Source: DASYPQ01 sp041488095 (GTDB lineage Bacteria; Planctomycetota; UBA1135; GCA-002686595). Taken from it: 40,620 nt of DNA. The stretch is from NCBI GenBank assembly GCA_041488095.1, contig JBGPOP010000039.1, positions 1 to 40,620 of the forward strand, in the 5' to 3' direction. The notes under the pieces are model-generated. The model did no database searches. It saw only the letters and a list, made by a program, of their open reading frames with translations, and had not been told where the DNA came from. Of this stretch, positions 18,664 to 26,602 are shown in pieces (positions within the stretch are counted from its first letter, which is position 1; each line of letters begins with the position of its first letter). Both the position numbers and the translations under genes were made by a program.

Positions 18664-19790
18664 GCGCCCGCGGGTGTCTCCGCCGGCTCCTGCCTGTCCT
18701 CCACGAGGCATCCGTCGTCCTGCTCCTCGGGGCGCTCCCGTCCTGCTGGACCGCGGCTCTGCGCACGATCCCCGATACGCGCAGCCCCTACGACAAGCTG
18801 CCCGAGGCGGCGCTCGAGCGCCTGGCGGTGGCGCGCACGGACCTGGAGGAGGGCCGTGCGGAGCCGGCGCGGTCCGAGCTCGCCGCGCTCGCGGCCGAGC
18901 ATCCCCAGAACATCGCCGTCGGAGTCTGGCGCCAGGAAGCCGAGATCGCCCTGGAGACGGGGAATACCGCGCCCGCAGCCAACGCGGAGAGCCTGCGCGA
19001 GCGCTATCGCAAGCGCGCGGAGGAAGAGGACACGGTCGTCAACCTCGTGCTCGCCGCGCGGCTGGAGCCCGACCCGCTCGCCGCCGGAGTGCTCCTGGAT
19101 CGCGCGGAGAAGAAGGATCCGCGCTGCGCCTGGTGCTCCTACGGCCGTGCCTGGCTGGCCGCGCGGGCCGGCGACTGGGGCGAGGTGCGCTCGCGGATCG
19201 CGCGCGCCAAGGCCGCCGATCCGGGCCACATGCCGACGCTGTGGCTCGAGACCTGGATGCTCGCGCGCGCGGGCAACCTGCACGAGGCGATCATCTCGCT
19301 CGACACGTGGATCGACAAGGCGCGCGGGGATCCGCGCCTCGACCCGCACCTCGTGCTCGAGGCGGAGCTCGACCGGGCCCTGCTCGCGGTGCTCGACGGC
19401 GACCCCAAGGGCGCGCGCAAGCTCCTCGCCCCCCTGGACGGCGCGCGCGTCGACCAGGGGCGCCGGCGCATGATCGAGGCCGGCGCCGAGCAGGAGCTCG
19501 GCGACGCCCCCGCGGCGCTCGCGTCGGCGCAGGAGGCCGAGCGGCTGCGCCCGGACGACATCCTGCCGGTCGTCCAGCAGGCCCTGCTCCACGAGATGTG
19601 GCTCGGCGATCCGCGCGACTCCGAGGCGGACTGGACCCGAGCCCTCGATCTCGCGCGGGCCGACCCGAAGCTCTCCTCGCTCCTCGAGCGCGTGCGCGCA
19701 CGCGTCCGCCTGGAACGCTTCGCGGCCGCCCGGGAGACGGCCGCTCGCGGCGCCGTCGGTCCAGGAGGGATCGACGCTGGCAGGCGATGA
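18660..19790 (+). CDS. TPR-like putative lipoprotein (376 aa)
   Basis: The GTG at 18660 overlaps the previous stop (GTGA). The N-terminus is a signal peptide ending in LLLGALPSC, a good lipobox (LPSC). The rest is almost entirely helical with TPR-like pairs, for example residues 50-110 and the ARAGNLHEAIISLDTWIDKA and LGDAPAALASAQEAERLRPD segments. Such proteins are scaffolds or assembly factors in the periplasm or at the outer membrane; the partner is unknown. CAWCSYGRAW contains a Cys-x-x-Cys pair. Its stop overlaps the dtd ATG (ATGA), so it is coupled to dtd as well. Confidence 0.8.
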   Translation: MSARGCLRRLLPVLHEASVVLLLGALPSCWTAALRTIPDTRSPYDKLPEAALERLAVARTDLEEGRAEPARSELAALAAEHPQNIAVGVWRQEAEIALETGNTAPAANAESLRERYRKRAEEEDTVVNLVLAARLEPDPLAAGVLLDRAEKKDPRCAWCSYGRAWLAARAGDWGEVRSRIARAKAADPGHMPTLWLETWMLARAGNLHEAIISLDTWIDKARGDPRLDPHLVLEAELDRALLAVLDGDPKGARKLLAPLDGARVDQGRRRMIEAGAEQELGDAPAALASAQEAERLRPDDILPVVQQALLHEMWLGDPRDSEADWTRALDLARADPKLSSLLERVRARVRLERFAAARETAARGAVGPGGIDAGRR

Positions 19791-20245
19791 AGGCGGTCGT
19801 CCAGCGCGTGTCGTGCGCCCGTGTCCGCATCGACGGAGAGGTCGTCGCCACGATCGGCCCGGGGATGCTGGTGCTCCTCGGTGTGATGCGCGGAGACGGC
19901 GAGGCGGAGGCGCGGCGTCTGGCCGAGCGCATCGCACGCTTCCGCTTCTTCTCCGACGAATACGGACGCATGGATCGCTCGGCGCTCGAGAGCGGCCTCG
20001 AAGCGCTCGTGGTCAGCCAGCTCACCCTCGCCGCCGATGGGCGCGCGGGCCGTCGCCCGTCCTTCGACGCGGCCGCTCCGCCCGAGCGGGCCGAGCCGCT
20101 CTACGAGCACTTCGTGGCCGCGCTGCGCGACGTGGGCCTGTCCGTGCGCACCGGCCATTTCGGCGCGCGCATGGAAGTCGAGCTCACGAACGACGGCCCC
20201 GTGACGTTTGCGCTCGAGGAGCGCATCGAGGGGCGTGCGAGCTGA
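19787..20245 (+). CDS. dtd: D-aminoacyl-tRNA deacylase
   Basis: Dtd (152 aa) removes D-amino acids, and glycine mischarged on tRNA-Ala, from tRNA. The N-terminal MKAVVQRVSCARVRIDGEVV, the SQLTLAAD motif (usually SQFTL, here Leu for Phe) and the ELTNDGPVTF motif with the cross-subunit GP are diagnostic. The ATG at 19787 overlaps the stop of the upstream lipoprotein gene by 4 bp. Length matches the family. Confidence 0.95.
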   Translation: MKAVVQRVSCARVRIDGEVVATIGPGMLVLLGVMRGDGEAEARRLAERIARFRFFSDEYGRMDRSALESGLEALVVSQLTLAADGRAGRRPSFDAAAPPERAEPLYEHFVAALRDVGLSVRTGHFGARMEVELTNDGPVTFALEERIEGRAS

Positions 20246-20280
20246 GGGTGCGTGCGGGGCGGGGCGCCACAAGTTCTTGC

Positions 20281-20309
20281 TTGACGGGGGGATATCTCGC
20301 TTCGATACT
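20281..20309 (+). promoter_or_regulatory. Sigma-70 promoter of the HU/IHF gene
   Basis: TTGACG (20281-20286), exactly 17 nt, GATACT (20304-20309). The start would fall about 35 nt before the ATG at 20352. The -35 lies in GCTTGACGGGGG, a 12-base string also found at the tRNA promoter near 29747. This is the best promoter match in the window. Confidence 0.65.
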
Positions 20310-20351
20310 CCTCGGACGCCACCCGGTCAGACGCCTCCCACGCCCCCGGCC

Positions 20352-20768
20352 ATGAGCCAAGCGCCCCAGACCATCACCAAGAAGGAGCTCGTCAACCGGA
20401 TTTCCGAGCAGACGGGGCTCACCAAGGTGGTGGTCAAGGACATCTTGCAGCGCTTCCTCGACGAGATCATCGAGGAGCTGGCCGCAGGCAACCGCCTCGA
20501 GTTCCGCGAGTTCGGCGTGTTCGAGGTCCGCGAGCGCGCCGCGCGCCGCGCCCAGAATCCGCGCACGCTGGAGAAGGTCCACGTCCCGAGCAAGCGCGTG
20601 GTGAAGTACAAGGTCGGCCGCCTGATGCGCGAGCGCGTCTGCGACGAGCGACCCCAGGAGGTCGCGCAGCGCCAGAGGTCCGAGCGCGCCAGGCCCTTGG
20701 CGCCGGTCAAGGCCGCTCCAGCCTCCCCGCCGGTCCCTCCGCCCTCGCGGCCGAACTCGCCGTTCTGA
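20352..20768 (+). CDS. HU/IHF-family DNA-binding protein with extended tail
   Basis: The first 92 or so residues form a histone-like HU/IHF domain: ITKKELVNRISEQTGL at the N-terminus, LEFREFGVFEVRERAAR in the core and the DNA-intercalating arm with RNP-type QNPRTLEKVHVPSKRVVKY (IHF style). A basic tail of about 45 residues rich in Arg, Pro and Ala follows, beyond the normal length of about 95. It bends and packs DNA. The ATG at 20352 has no Shine-Dalgarno, yet the promoter upstream is strong. Whether it is HU or an IHF subunit cannot be settled here. Confidence 0.92.
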   Translation: MSQAPQTITKKELVNRISEQTGLTKVVVKDILQRFLDEIIEELAAGNRLEFREFGVFEVRERAARRAQNPRTLEKVHVPSKRVVKYKVGRLMRERVCDERPQEVAQRQRSERARPLAPVKAAPASPPVPPPSRPNSPF

Positions 20769-20785
20769 GCCTCGGCGGAGCGGGG

Positions 20786-21988
20786 TCAGCTCGTGCGCGC
20801 CGTCTGCGCCCGCGCCGGCAGCGCCTTCTCCAGGGCCTGCTCGACGTCGGCGATCAGGTCGTCGATGTGCTCGATGCCGACCGAGAGCCGCACCAGGCCG
20901 TCGGGCAGGCCGGCGCGGCGGCGCACTTCGGGGGGGATGCTCGCGTGGGTCATGCTCGCGGGGACCTCGACCAGCGACTCGACCCCGCCCAGGGATTCGG
21001 CCAGGGTGAAGACCCGCGTGGCGATGGCGAACGCGTCGGCTGCCTCGACACCGCCCTTCAGCGCGAAGGACAGCATGCCGCCGAAGCCCGACATCTGGCG
21101 CTCGGCGAGCGCGCGCTGGGGATGCGACGGGAGGCCCGGGTAGATCACGCGAGCGACGCGCGGGTCCTTCTCCAGGCGGCGCGCCAGCGCGAGCGCGTTC
21201 TGTCCGTGGCGGTCCATGCGCACGTGGAGCGTCTTGATCCCGCGCAGGACCAGGAACATGTCCATCGGGCCGGGCGTGCCGCCGACCGCGTTCTGGAAGA
21301 AGGCCAGCTCCTCGCGCAGGTTCGCGTCGCGGCCGACCAGAGCGCCGGCGACGACGTCGGAATGGCCCCCCAGATACTTGGTCAGCGAGTGCAGGACGAG
21401 GTCTGCACCGAGCTCCAGCGGGCGCTGGAGGTAGGGCGTGGCGAAGGTGTTGTCGACGACGACGAGCTTCTGTCGCGCGTGCGCGAGCTTGGCGATCGCG
21501 GCGATGTCGCACAGGCGCAGGAGCGGGTTGGTCGGCGTCTCCAGGAAGACGTAGCGCGTGCGCTCCTCGATCGCGCGCTCGACGGCGGGGAGGTCGGTGG
21601 TGTCGACGTGGGTGAAGCGCACGCCGTAGCGCTCGAACACCCGCGTGAACAGGCGGTAGGTGCCCCCGTAAAGGTCGTTCCCGGCGACGACGTGGTCGCC
21701 CGGGACCAGGCGGTCGAGCAGCGCGTTCGTCGCGGCCAGGCCCGAGCTGAAGCACAGGCCCCACGCCCCGCCCTCGAGCGAGGCCAGGTTGTCCTGCAGC
21801 GCCGTGCGCGTCGGGTTGCTGGTGCGCGAGTACTCGTAGCCGCCGCGGGGCTTGGCGGGCGCATCCTGCTTGTAGGTGCTCGTGAAGAAGACCGGCGTCA
21901 TCACCGCGCCGTTCTGGGGATCGGGCTCCTGGCCGGCGTGGATGGCCCGCGTCTCGAAACGCCCGGATCCGCTCGGTTCTCTGCTCAT
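20786..21988 (-). CDS. Cystathionine gamma-lyase / gamma-synthase (PLP enzyme)
   Basis: The 400-residue protein is a Cys/Met metabolism PLP enzyme. The PLP lysine is in SLTKYLGGHSDVV (near residue 208); YSRTSNPTR, SSGLAATNAL and VVDNTFATPYLQRPL are family motifs. SLVEVPASMTHAS carries the Glu that is typical of cystathionine gamma-lyase (in MetB-type synthases this position differs), so lyase activity, giving cysteine from cystathionine, is favoured. Some bacterial gamma-synthases also look like this. The ATG at 21988 starts MSREPSGSGRFETRAIHAG; no Shine-Dalgarno is visible. It diverges from the GT gene. Confidence 0.9.
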   Translation of the reverse strand: MSREPSGSGRFETRAIHAGQEPDPQNGAVMTPVFFTSTYKQDAPAKPRGGYEYSRTSNPTRTALQDNLASLEGGAWGLCFSSGLAATNALLDRLVPGDHVVAGNDLYGGTYRLFTRVFERYGVRFTHVDTTDLPAVERAIEERTRYVFLETPTNPLLRLCDIAAIAKLAHARQKLVVVDNTFATPYLQRPLELGADLVLHSLTKYLGGHSDVVAGALVGRDANLREELAFFQNAVGGTPGPMDMFLVLRGIKTLHVRMDRHGQNALALARRLEKDPRVARVIYPGLPSHPQRALAERQMSGFGGMLSFALKGGVEAADAFAIATRVFTLAESLGGVESLVEVPASMTHASIPPEVRRRAGLPDGLVRLSVGIEHIDDLIADVEQALEKALPARAQTARTS

Positions 21989-22053
21989 GGTTGGGCTCGG
22001 ATGGGAAGTGGCTGGTGCAGGACGTAACGTACGCGCCCGGGTACTCCGCGTCC

Positions 22054-23769
22054 ATGTCGGGAGAGAGAAGCGAATCGGCCGGAAGGACGTCGTGCATCGT
22101 CCGGACCGCAATCGCGGCCGCGATCTCGCTCGCGTTGGCCTTGTTCTGGACGTGCGGCCTCGTGCGCTCGCCGAGCTGGGGCTGGGACGAGTCGATGCAC
22201 GCCGAGCTGCCGGCGTTGCGGATGCTCCTGGCGCTGAAGTCGGGCGAGGTGCGCGCGGCCTTCGACGCGCTGCTCGGGTGCTCGCAGTACCCGTTCGTCC
22301 ATCCGGCCGTCCTGGCCACCGTGCAGTCGGTCTTCGGCGTCGGCGAAGCCGTGTGCCGTGCGACGGGCACCGTGGTGTGGTGCGCGGCGCTCTTCGGACT
22401 CTTCCTGCTCGGCCGCGAGCTCTCGCGGGAGGAAGGGGAGCGCTCGCTCACCCCCTGGATCGCGATGGGGCTCGGCGCGCTGTCGCCGATGGCGCTCGCT
22501 TTCGCGGGGACGCTCTTTCTCGAAGTGCCCTTCGCCTGCGCCATGATCTTCGCGCTGCGCGCATGGCTGCGGCGCGGCGAAGCCTCCGGCTCCGGGCGCG
22601 AGATCCGGGCCGGCGCGTGGATCGCCGCGTGCCTCTTCACCAAGTTCAACTACGGCCTGCTCCTCGCCTGCGGCCTCGCGCTCGACTGGGTCTGCGAGGG
22701 GATCGCCGCGGCGGGGGCGGGGACGCTCGGAGGGTTCGCTCGGAGGAGCGCGGCGCTGGCTCTCGTCCCCGCCGCCGTCTGCTCGTGGTGGTTCGCGCTG
22801 CCGTTGCCCGGCGGCCTGGACCTCGGCCTCGAGCACCGCCGCGCGCTCCTCGCCTTCATCTCGGGCAACCGCGACCTGGGGACGACGCCCTACGCCCTGC
22901 GCCTCCTGCACGCGTCCGCCTGGCTGTCGTTGACGCCTCGGCTCCTCGCGCTGATCGTGCTCGCGGCCACGGCGACGTTGTCCCTCGCTCGCAGGCCCGC
23001 GGTCCGCGCCGTGTGGCTCGTCCTGCTCGCGACCGCAGGGCCGATCCTCGCGCATCCCTTCCACCTGGACCGCTTCCTCATCCCGATCGCGGTGCCGCTG
23101 TGGGCTCTCGCGGCGCTCGGGATCCCGCGCCTCCTGCCGCGGCAGCCTCGGCTGCGCCCGATCACGCTCGGGGCGTTCGCGCTGGTGACCCTCGTGTTCC
23201 CGGGCCGCGCGACTCTTGCGATGGCGGACCGCCTCGGATGGCTGAGCGCCGATCCGGCGACTCGCGCCTATCAGACGGAGAGCGTCTACCGCCCCTGGAC
23301 CGATCTCTCTGCCTCGCGGCACCTGCCGACCGCGGGCCTCGAGCGGGGCGAGGCCGACCGGCTGCTCGATCTCGCCGCGAGCGAGGCCGGACCGACCGCT
23401 CGCGTGGGCTGGATCGGGGTGTCGTCGCAGCTCTCGCCGGCGGCGATCGCGATCGGGCTCCTCGAGCGCGGAGGATCGCGCGAGCGCTTCCTGCGCGACG
23501 CGACGAAGACTCTCGACGTCGACTACTTCGGCGCGGACCCGGGCTGGAGCGACGAGGAACTCGCGCGGTTCGCGGCGGGCTTCGACGTGCTCTTCGCCAC
23601 CGAGCCTCCCGATCTCAAGGCGCGCGTCGATCGCGCCTGGACGCGCCGTTACCGAACGATGCTCGCCGAGCGCCTCGGCTGGACCGTGCGCGAGATCGGC
23701 CGCGTCGCGATCTCGCGGCCCCCGGGTCCGTTGGAGGTGACCCTCCTCGCATGCCGGCCGAAGCCTTGA
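22054..23769 (+). CDS. GT-C type membrane glycosyltransferase (ArnT/PMT-like)
   Basis: This 571-residue protein has about ten membrane spans, a first-loop Asp-Glu pair (WDESMHAELPAL, residues near 45) typical of polyprenyl-phosphate-sugar-dependent GT-C transferases, and a soluble C-terminal part of about 150 residues. It probably transfers a sugar from a lipid carrier to lipid or protein on the outer face of the inner membrane; the substrate is unknown. The start at the ATG 22054 is preferred over a TTG at 21991 that abuts the divergent gene. Its end overlaps the mutS2 start by 19 nt. Confidence 0.75.
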   Translation: MSGERSESAGRTSCIVRTAIAAAISLALALFWTCGLVRSPSWGWDESMHAELPALRMLLALKSGEVRAAFDALLGCSQYPFVHPAVLATVQSVFGVGEAVCRATGTVVWCAALFGLFLLGRELSREEGERSLTPWIAMGLGALSPMALAFAGTLFLEVPFACAMIFALRAWLRRGEASGSGREIRAGAWIAACLFTKFNYGLLLACGLALDWVCEGIAAAGAGTLGGFARRSAALALVPAAVCSWWFALPLPGGLDLGLEHRRALLAFISGNRDLGTTPYALRLLHASAWLSLTPRLLALIVLAATATLSLARRPAVRAVWLVLLATAGPILAHPFHLDRFLIPIAVPLWALAALGIPRLLPRQPRLRPITLGAFALVTLVFPGRATLAMADRLGWLSADPATRAYQTESVYRPWTDLSASRHLPTAGLERGEADRLLDLAASEAGPTARVGWIGVSSQLSPAAIAIGLLERGGSRERFLRDATKTLDVDYFGADPGWSDEELARFAAGFDVLFATEPPDLKARVDRAWTRRYRTMLAERLGWTVREIGRVAISRPPGPLEVTLLACRPKP

Positions 23770-25847
23770 AGGCGCGCCGGGAGACCTTCGCCGCGCGCGC
23801 CCTCGATCTCGGCGAGGTCCTGCACATCCTCGAGCGCCACGTCAAAACCCCGCTCGGACGCCGCGCGGTGCGCGATCTCGTCCCGCTCGACTACGGCGAG
23901 GCGCGAGCGGCGCTAGCCCGCGCGGCGGAGACGATCCAGCGCTCGCGCACGGGCGCGCTGCCCAACCTCGCCGGCCTGGTCGACCCCTTGCCCGCGCTCG
24001 ACCACGCGCGCACGGCGGGCCGAGCGCTCGAAGACGAGAGCTTCGCCTCGCTGCGTGCCCACATCGAGGCCCAGGAGCGCGTCGTCGATTGGTTGCAGGA
24101 GATGGAGCGCGAGCTGCCCGCGTGCGCGGAGCTCGCGCGCGGCATGCCCGATCTGGCCGGTCTGCGGGAGCGCCTCGAGGCGAGCCTCGACGAACGCGGG
24201 CGCGTGCGCGACGAGGCCTCGCCGCTCTTGTGGAAGCTGCGCAAGGAAGCGGGAGAACACTCGCGGCGGATCGACGGCGCCGTTCGCGCGCTGCTCGCGC
24301 GGCCCGGCGTGAAGTCCGCGCTCTCCGATCCGGGCCCCGTGCGGCGCGGCGGCCGCACCGTCCTGGCTGTGAAAACCGGCAGCGCCTCGAAGGTGCCCGG
24401 CATCGTCCACGACCGCTCGAACACCGGGGAGACCCTGTTCGTCGAGCCGCGCGAGATCGTTCTCCCGGGGAACCGCCTGGCCGAGATCCACGCCGAGGAG
24501 CGCCGCGAGGTCGAGCGGATCCTGCTCGAGCTGACGCGGGCAGTGATCGACGAACGCCCGCAGATCGCGGACGCCTGCGCTCGCCTGGCGCGCCTCGAGC
24601 TGGCGCTGGTCGCCGCATCCTGGGCCGCCGAAGTCGGAGCGCGCGTGCCGCTCCTGCCGGGCGAGGAGGGCGCCGCGCGCGGGCTGCTGCTGCGCTCCGC
24701 GCGCCATCCGCTGCTCCTGGAGCAAGCCCGCCTCGAGCGCCTCCCCGAGGTCGTGCCGATCGATCTGCGCCTGTCGGGCGATTTCGACGTGCTGGTGATC
24801 ACCGGGCCGAACACGGGCGGCAAGACGCTGGCGCTGAAGACCGCCGGCCTAGCCGCGCTGCTGGTGCGCTGCGGGATGCCCTTTCCTTGCGCGCAGGGTT
24901 CGACCGTGCCGCTGTACGACGGGATCGTGGCCGACATCGGCGACGAGCAGGAGATCAGCCAGAGCCTGTCGACGTTCTCGTCGCACCTCGCGCGGGTCAA
25001 GGACGGGATCGGGCGCGCGACGGAGAAGACGCTCGTGCTGCTCGACGAGCTGGGCGCGGGGACGGATCCGGACGAGGGCGCGGCGCTGTCGGAGGCGGTG
25101 CTCGAGCTGTTCCTCGAGCGGGGCTCGCCGACGCTGGCGACGACGCACATCGGGAAGCTGAAGGAGTTCGCGTTCCGGCACGCGCGGGCGGAGAACGCGT
25201 GCGCGGAGTTCGATCCGGTGACGCTGGCGCCGAGGTACCGCTTGCTGGTCGGGACGCCGGGCGAGTCGGGGGCGCTGCACGTAGCGCGGCGGATGGGGCT
25301 TCCCGAGAGGATCGTCGAGCGCGCGGAAGAGCGGCTGCAGCGCCGCGACGCGGAGCTCCAGGAGCTGATGGCCGAGGTGCGCGTGGCGCGGACGCACGCG
25401 GAGCGGGTGCGGTCGGAGGCGGAGGAGCGGCTGGAGGGGGTGTCGCGCGCTTCGCGGGAGGTGGAGGAGGCGCGCGCAGCGCTGGAGCGGCGCGGGGATC
25501 TGCTCGAAGCCGAGGCGCAGCGCGGGATCGAGGAGAGGGTGAGGGAGGCGCGGCGGGAGCTCGAGGCGGCGCGGGCGCTGATCGATCAGATGCCGCCGGC
25601 GCAGAGGACGGCGATGGGGGAGGCGTTGGGGCGGATCGATGCGGAGCTGTCCGGGGCGGCGCTGTCGGAGAGGCGGGCGACGTTCCTGGCGGGATTGAAG
25701 AAGGGGAGCTGGGTGTACCTGCCGAGGTACCGGCAGCGCGTGCACGTGCTCAAGGTGGACCGCGGAGAGAGGGAGGTCACGGTCCAGGTGGGAGGGATGA
25801 GGATGAAGGTGTCGTTCGACGAGCTGGAATCGAGGGAGTCGAGGTAG
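23751..25847 (+). CDS. mutS2: MutS2 family ATPase lacking the Smr domain
   Basis: The 698-residue protein has the MutS2 N-terminal region, a MutS-type ATPase with Walker A GPNTGGKT (near residue 353) and Walker B LLDELGAGTDPDEG followed by TTHIGKLKEF, then a coiled coil (about 540-640) and a short KOW-like segment. The usual C-terminal Smr nuclease domain (proteins of about 780 residues) is missing; the frame ends at 25847 and no Smr motifs appear after it in any frame. From about 25000 the codon use changes: G-ending codons and AGG arginine dominate, while the first part uses mainly CGC/CGG. MutS2 suppresses recombination or splits collided ribosomes. Start ATG at 23751 overlaps the upstream gene. 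Confidence 0.92.
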   Translation: MPAEALKARRETFAARALDLGEVLHILERHVKTPLGRRAVRDLVPLDYGEARAALARAAETIQRSRTGALPNLAGLVDPLPALDHARTAGRALEDESFASLRAHIEAQERVVDWLQEMERELPACAELARGMPDLAGLRERLEASLDERGRVRDEASPLLWKLRKEAGEHSRRIDGAVRALLARPGVKSALSDPGPVRRGGRTVLAVKTGSASKVPGIVHDRSNTGETLFVEPREIVLPGNRLAEIHAEERREVERILLELTRAVIDERPQIADACARLARLELALVAASWAAEVGARVPLLPGEEGAARGLLLRSARHPLLLEQARLERLPEVVPIDLRLSGDFDVLVITGPNTGGKTLALKTAGLAALLVRCGMPFPCAQGSTVPLYDGIVADIGDEQEISQSLSTFSSHLARVKDGIGRATEKTLVLLDELGAGTDPDEGAALSEAVLELFLERGSPTLATTHIGKLKEFAFRHARAENACAEFDPVTLAPRYRLLVGTPGESGALHVARRMGLPERIVERAEERLQRRDAELQELMAEVRVARTHAERVRSEAEERLEGVSRASREVEEARAALERRGDLLEAEAQRGIEERVREARRELEAARALIDQMPPAQRTAMGEALGRIDAELSGAALSERRATFLAGLKKGSWVYLPRYRQRVHVLKVDRGEREVTVQVGGMRMKVSFDELESRESR

Positions 25848-25902
25848 CATCAGTCCCGAGCCTCCCCGCGCCGATCGATAGCAAGGCTCGGAGCCCCAAC
25901 CC

Positions 25903-26160
25903 ATGCTCGGAAGAATCGCCCTCCTCTTCGCTTCCGTCCCTTTGGCGGGCGCGGTGCTGTCCTTCGTCTTCTGCTGAGGCCACCCCCTCTCGGCGCTCGG
26001 TCCAGGCGCCGCCATCGCAGGCACCCTCCTCGCCGTCCCCCTCTCCGTCTGGGCCCTGCGCAGCGCGCCCGACCGCGGCTTCGCGATTGCCGCGATGGCT
26101 CTGAGCTCCCTCGAGGCCCTGCTCCTGCTCGGGATTCTCGCGCTCTCGGTCCTCCTCTAG
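25903..26160 (+). CDS. Candidate small membrane selenoprotein with in-frame UGA (85 codons)
   Basis: ATG 25903, preceded by GGAG at 9 nt, opens a frame that meets TGA at 25975-25977 (codon 25) directly after a Cys codon, then runs open for 60 more codons to TAG at 26158-26160. Both parts use G/C at most third positions. Without the UGA the product has three membrane spans (about 4-23, 29-52, 60-85) with the Cys-Sec pair at the end of span 1 (VFC then U then GHP). The only start codon in the second part is Met65, so most of it is translated only by readthrough. The layout, with the DRGFAIAAMAL segment, loosely resembles small DUF4190-type membrane proteins. TGA is a normal stop elsewhere here. 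Alternatives: a nonsense mutation or a plain 24-residue peptide. Confidence 0.5.
25991..26011 (+). promoter_or_regulatory. Candidate bacterial SECIS hairpin after the in-frame UGA
   Basis: CGGCGCT (25991-25997) pairs with GGCGCCG (26005-26011) as 7 bp with one U-G, closing a 7-nt loop CGGUCCA. The loop starts 20 nt after the UGA. The GGUC in the loop matches the SelB-binding loop of the E. coli fdhF SECIS (AGGUCU, about 17 nt after its UGA). Hairpins are common in GC-rich DNA, so this is suggestive only. Confidence 0.4.
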
Positions 26161-26206
26161 CTCCCCGATTCCGGTCGCCGGCCGCGATCGCGTACGCTCT
26201 CCCGCC

Positions 26207-26602
26207 GTGGCCGACCTCCTGCTCGTCGAGAACGACCCGCGCATCCTCGAGCTGATGACCTTCTTCCTCGAGCGCGCCGGCCACTCCGTCCGCACCTCGC
26301 CCTCCTTCGAAGCCGCCCGCGACCGCATCCGCGAGCGCGCGCCCGACCTGATGCTCTCCGACCTCGAGATGGGGGAGGAGACCGGCCGCGAGGAGCTGCC
26401 GCGCATGGAACGCGAGGAGCTCCTCCCGCCCACGCTCATCGTCTCGGGTTACCTCGACCGCGAGACCGCCGCGGCTCTCGTGCGCATGCCCGGAGTGGTC
26501 GGCACGCTCTCGAAGCCCTTCGACACCGCCAAGCTCCTCGCCAAGGTCGAGGAGTGCCTGTCCGGCGCCGCGACCCGGAGCCGCCGAGGAGGGGCGGGTT
26601 GA
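26207..26602 (+). CDS. Single-domain response regulator (receiver only)
   Basis: The 131-residue product is a CheY-like receiver. The acidic pocket reads LLVENDP instead of the usual DD pair, the phospho-acceptor Asp is in LMLSDLEMG (about residue 47), the switch Ser/Thr in LIVSGY and the Lys in LSKPFD. No output domain follows; the last 10 residues are basic. Start is a GTG at 26207 without a clear Shine-Dalgarno. Its TGA overlaps the TTG start of aroC by 4 bp, so both are coupled. The partner kinase is not in the window. Confidence 0.85.
   Translation: MADLLLVENDPRILELMTFFLERAGHSVRTSPSFEAARDRIRERAPDLMLSDLEMGEETGREELPRMEREELLPPTLIVSGYLDRETAAALVRMPGVVGTLSKPFDTAKLLAKVEECLSGAATRSRRGGAG

Noticed and set aside
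15399..19937. A 1512-residue reading of the WP-repeat lipoprotein
   Set aside because: Upstream of 16892 the frame is antisense to trpS and the two lipoprotein genes; a signal peptide starts at 16892.
25903..25977. Stop-codon reassignment (UGA as Trp) as explanation of the in-frame UGA
   Set aside because: UGA serves as the stop of many genes here (hflX, dtd, the HU gene, rplL), so the code is standard.
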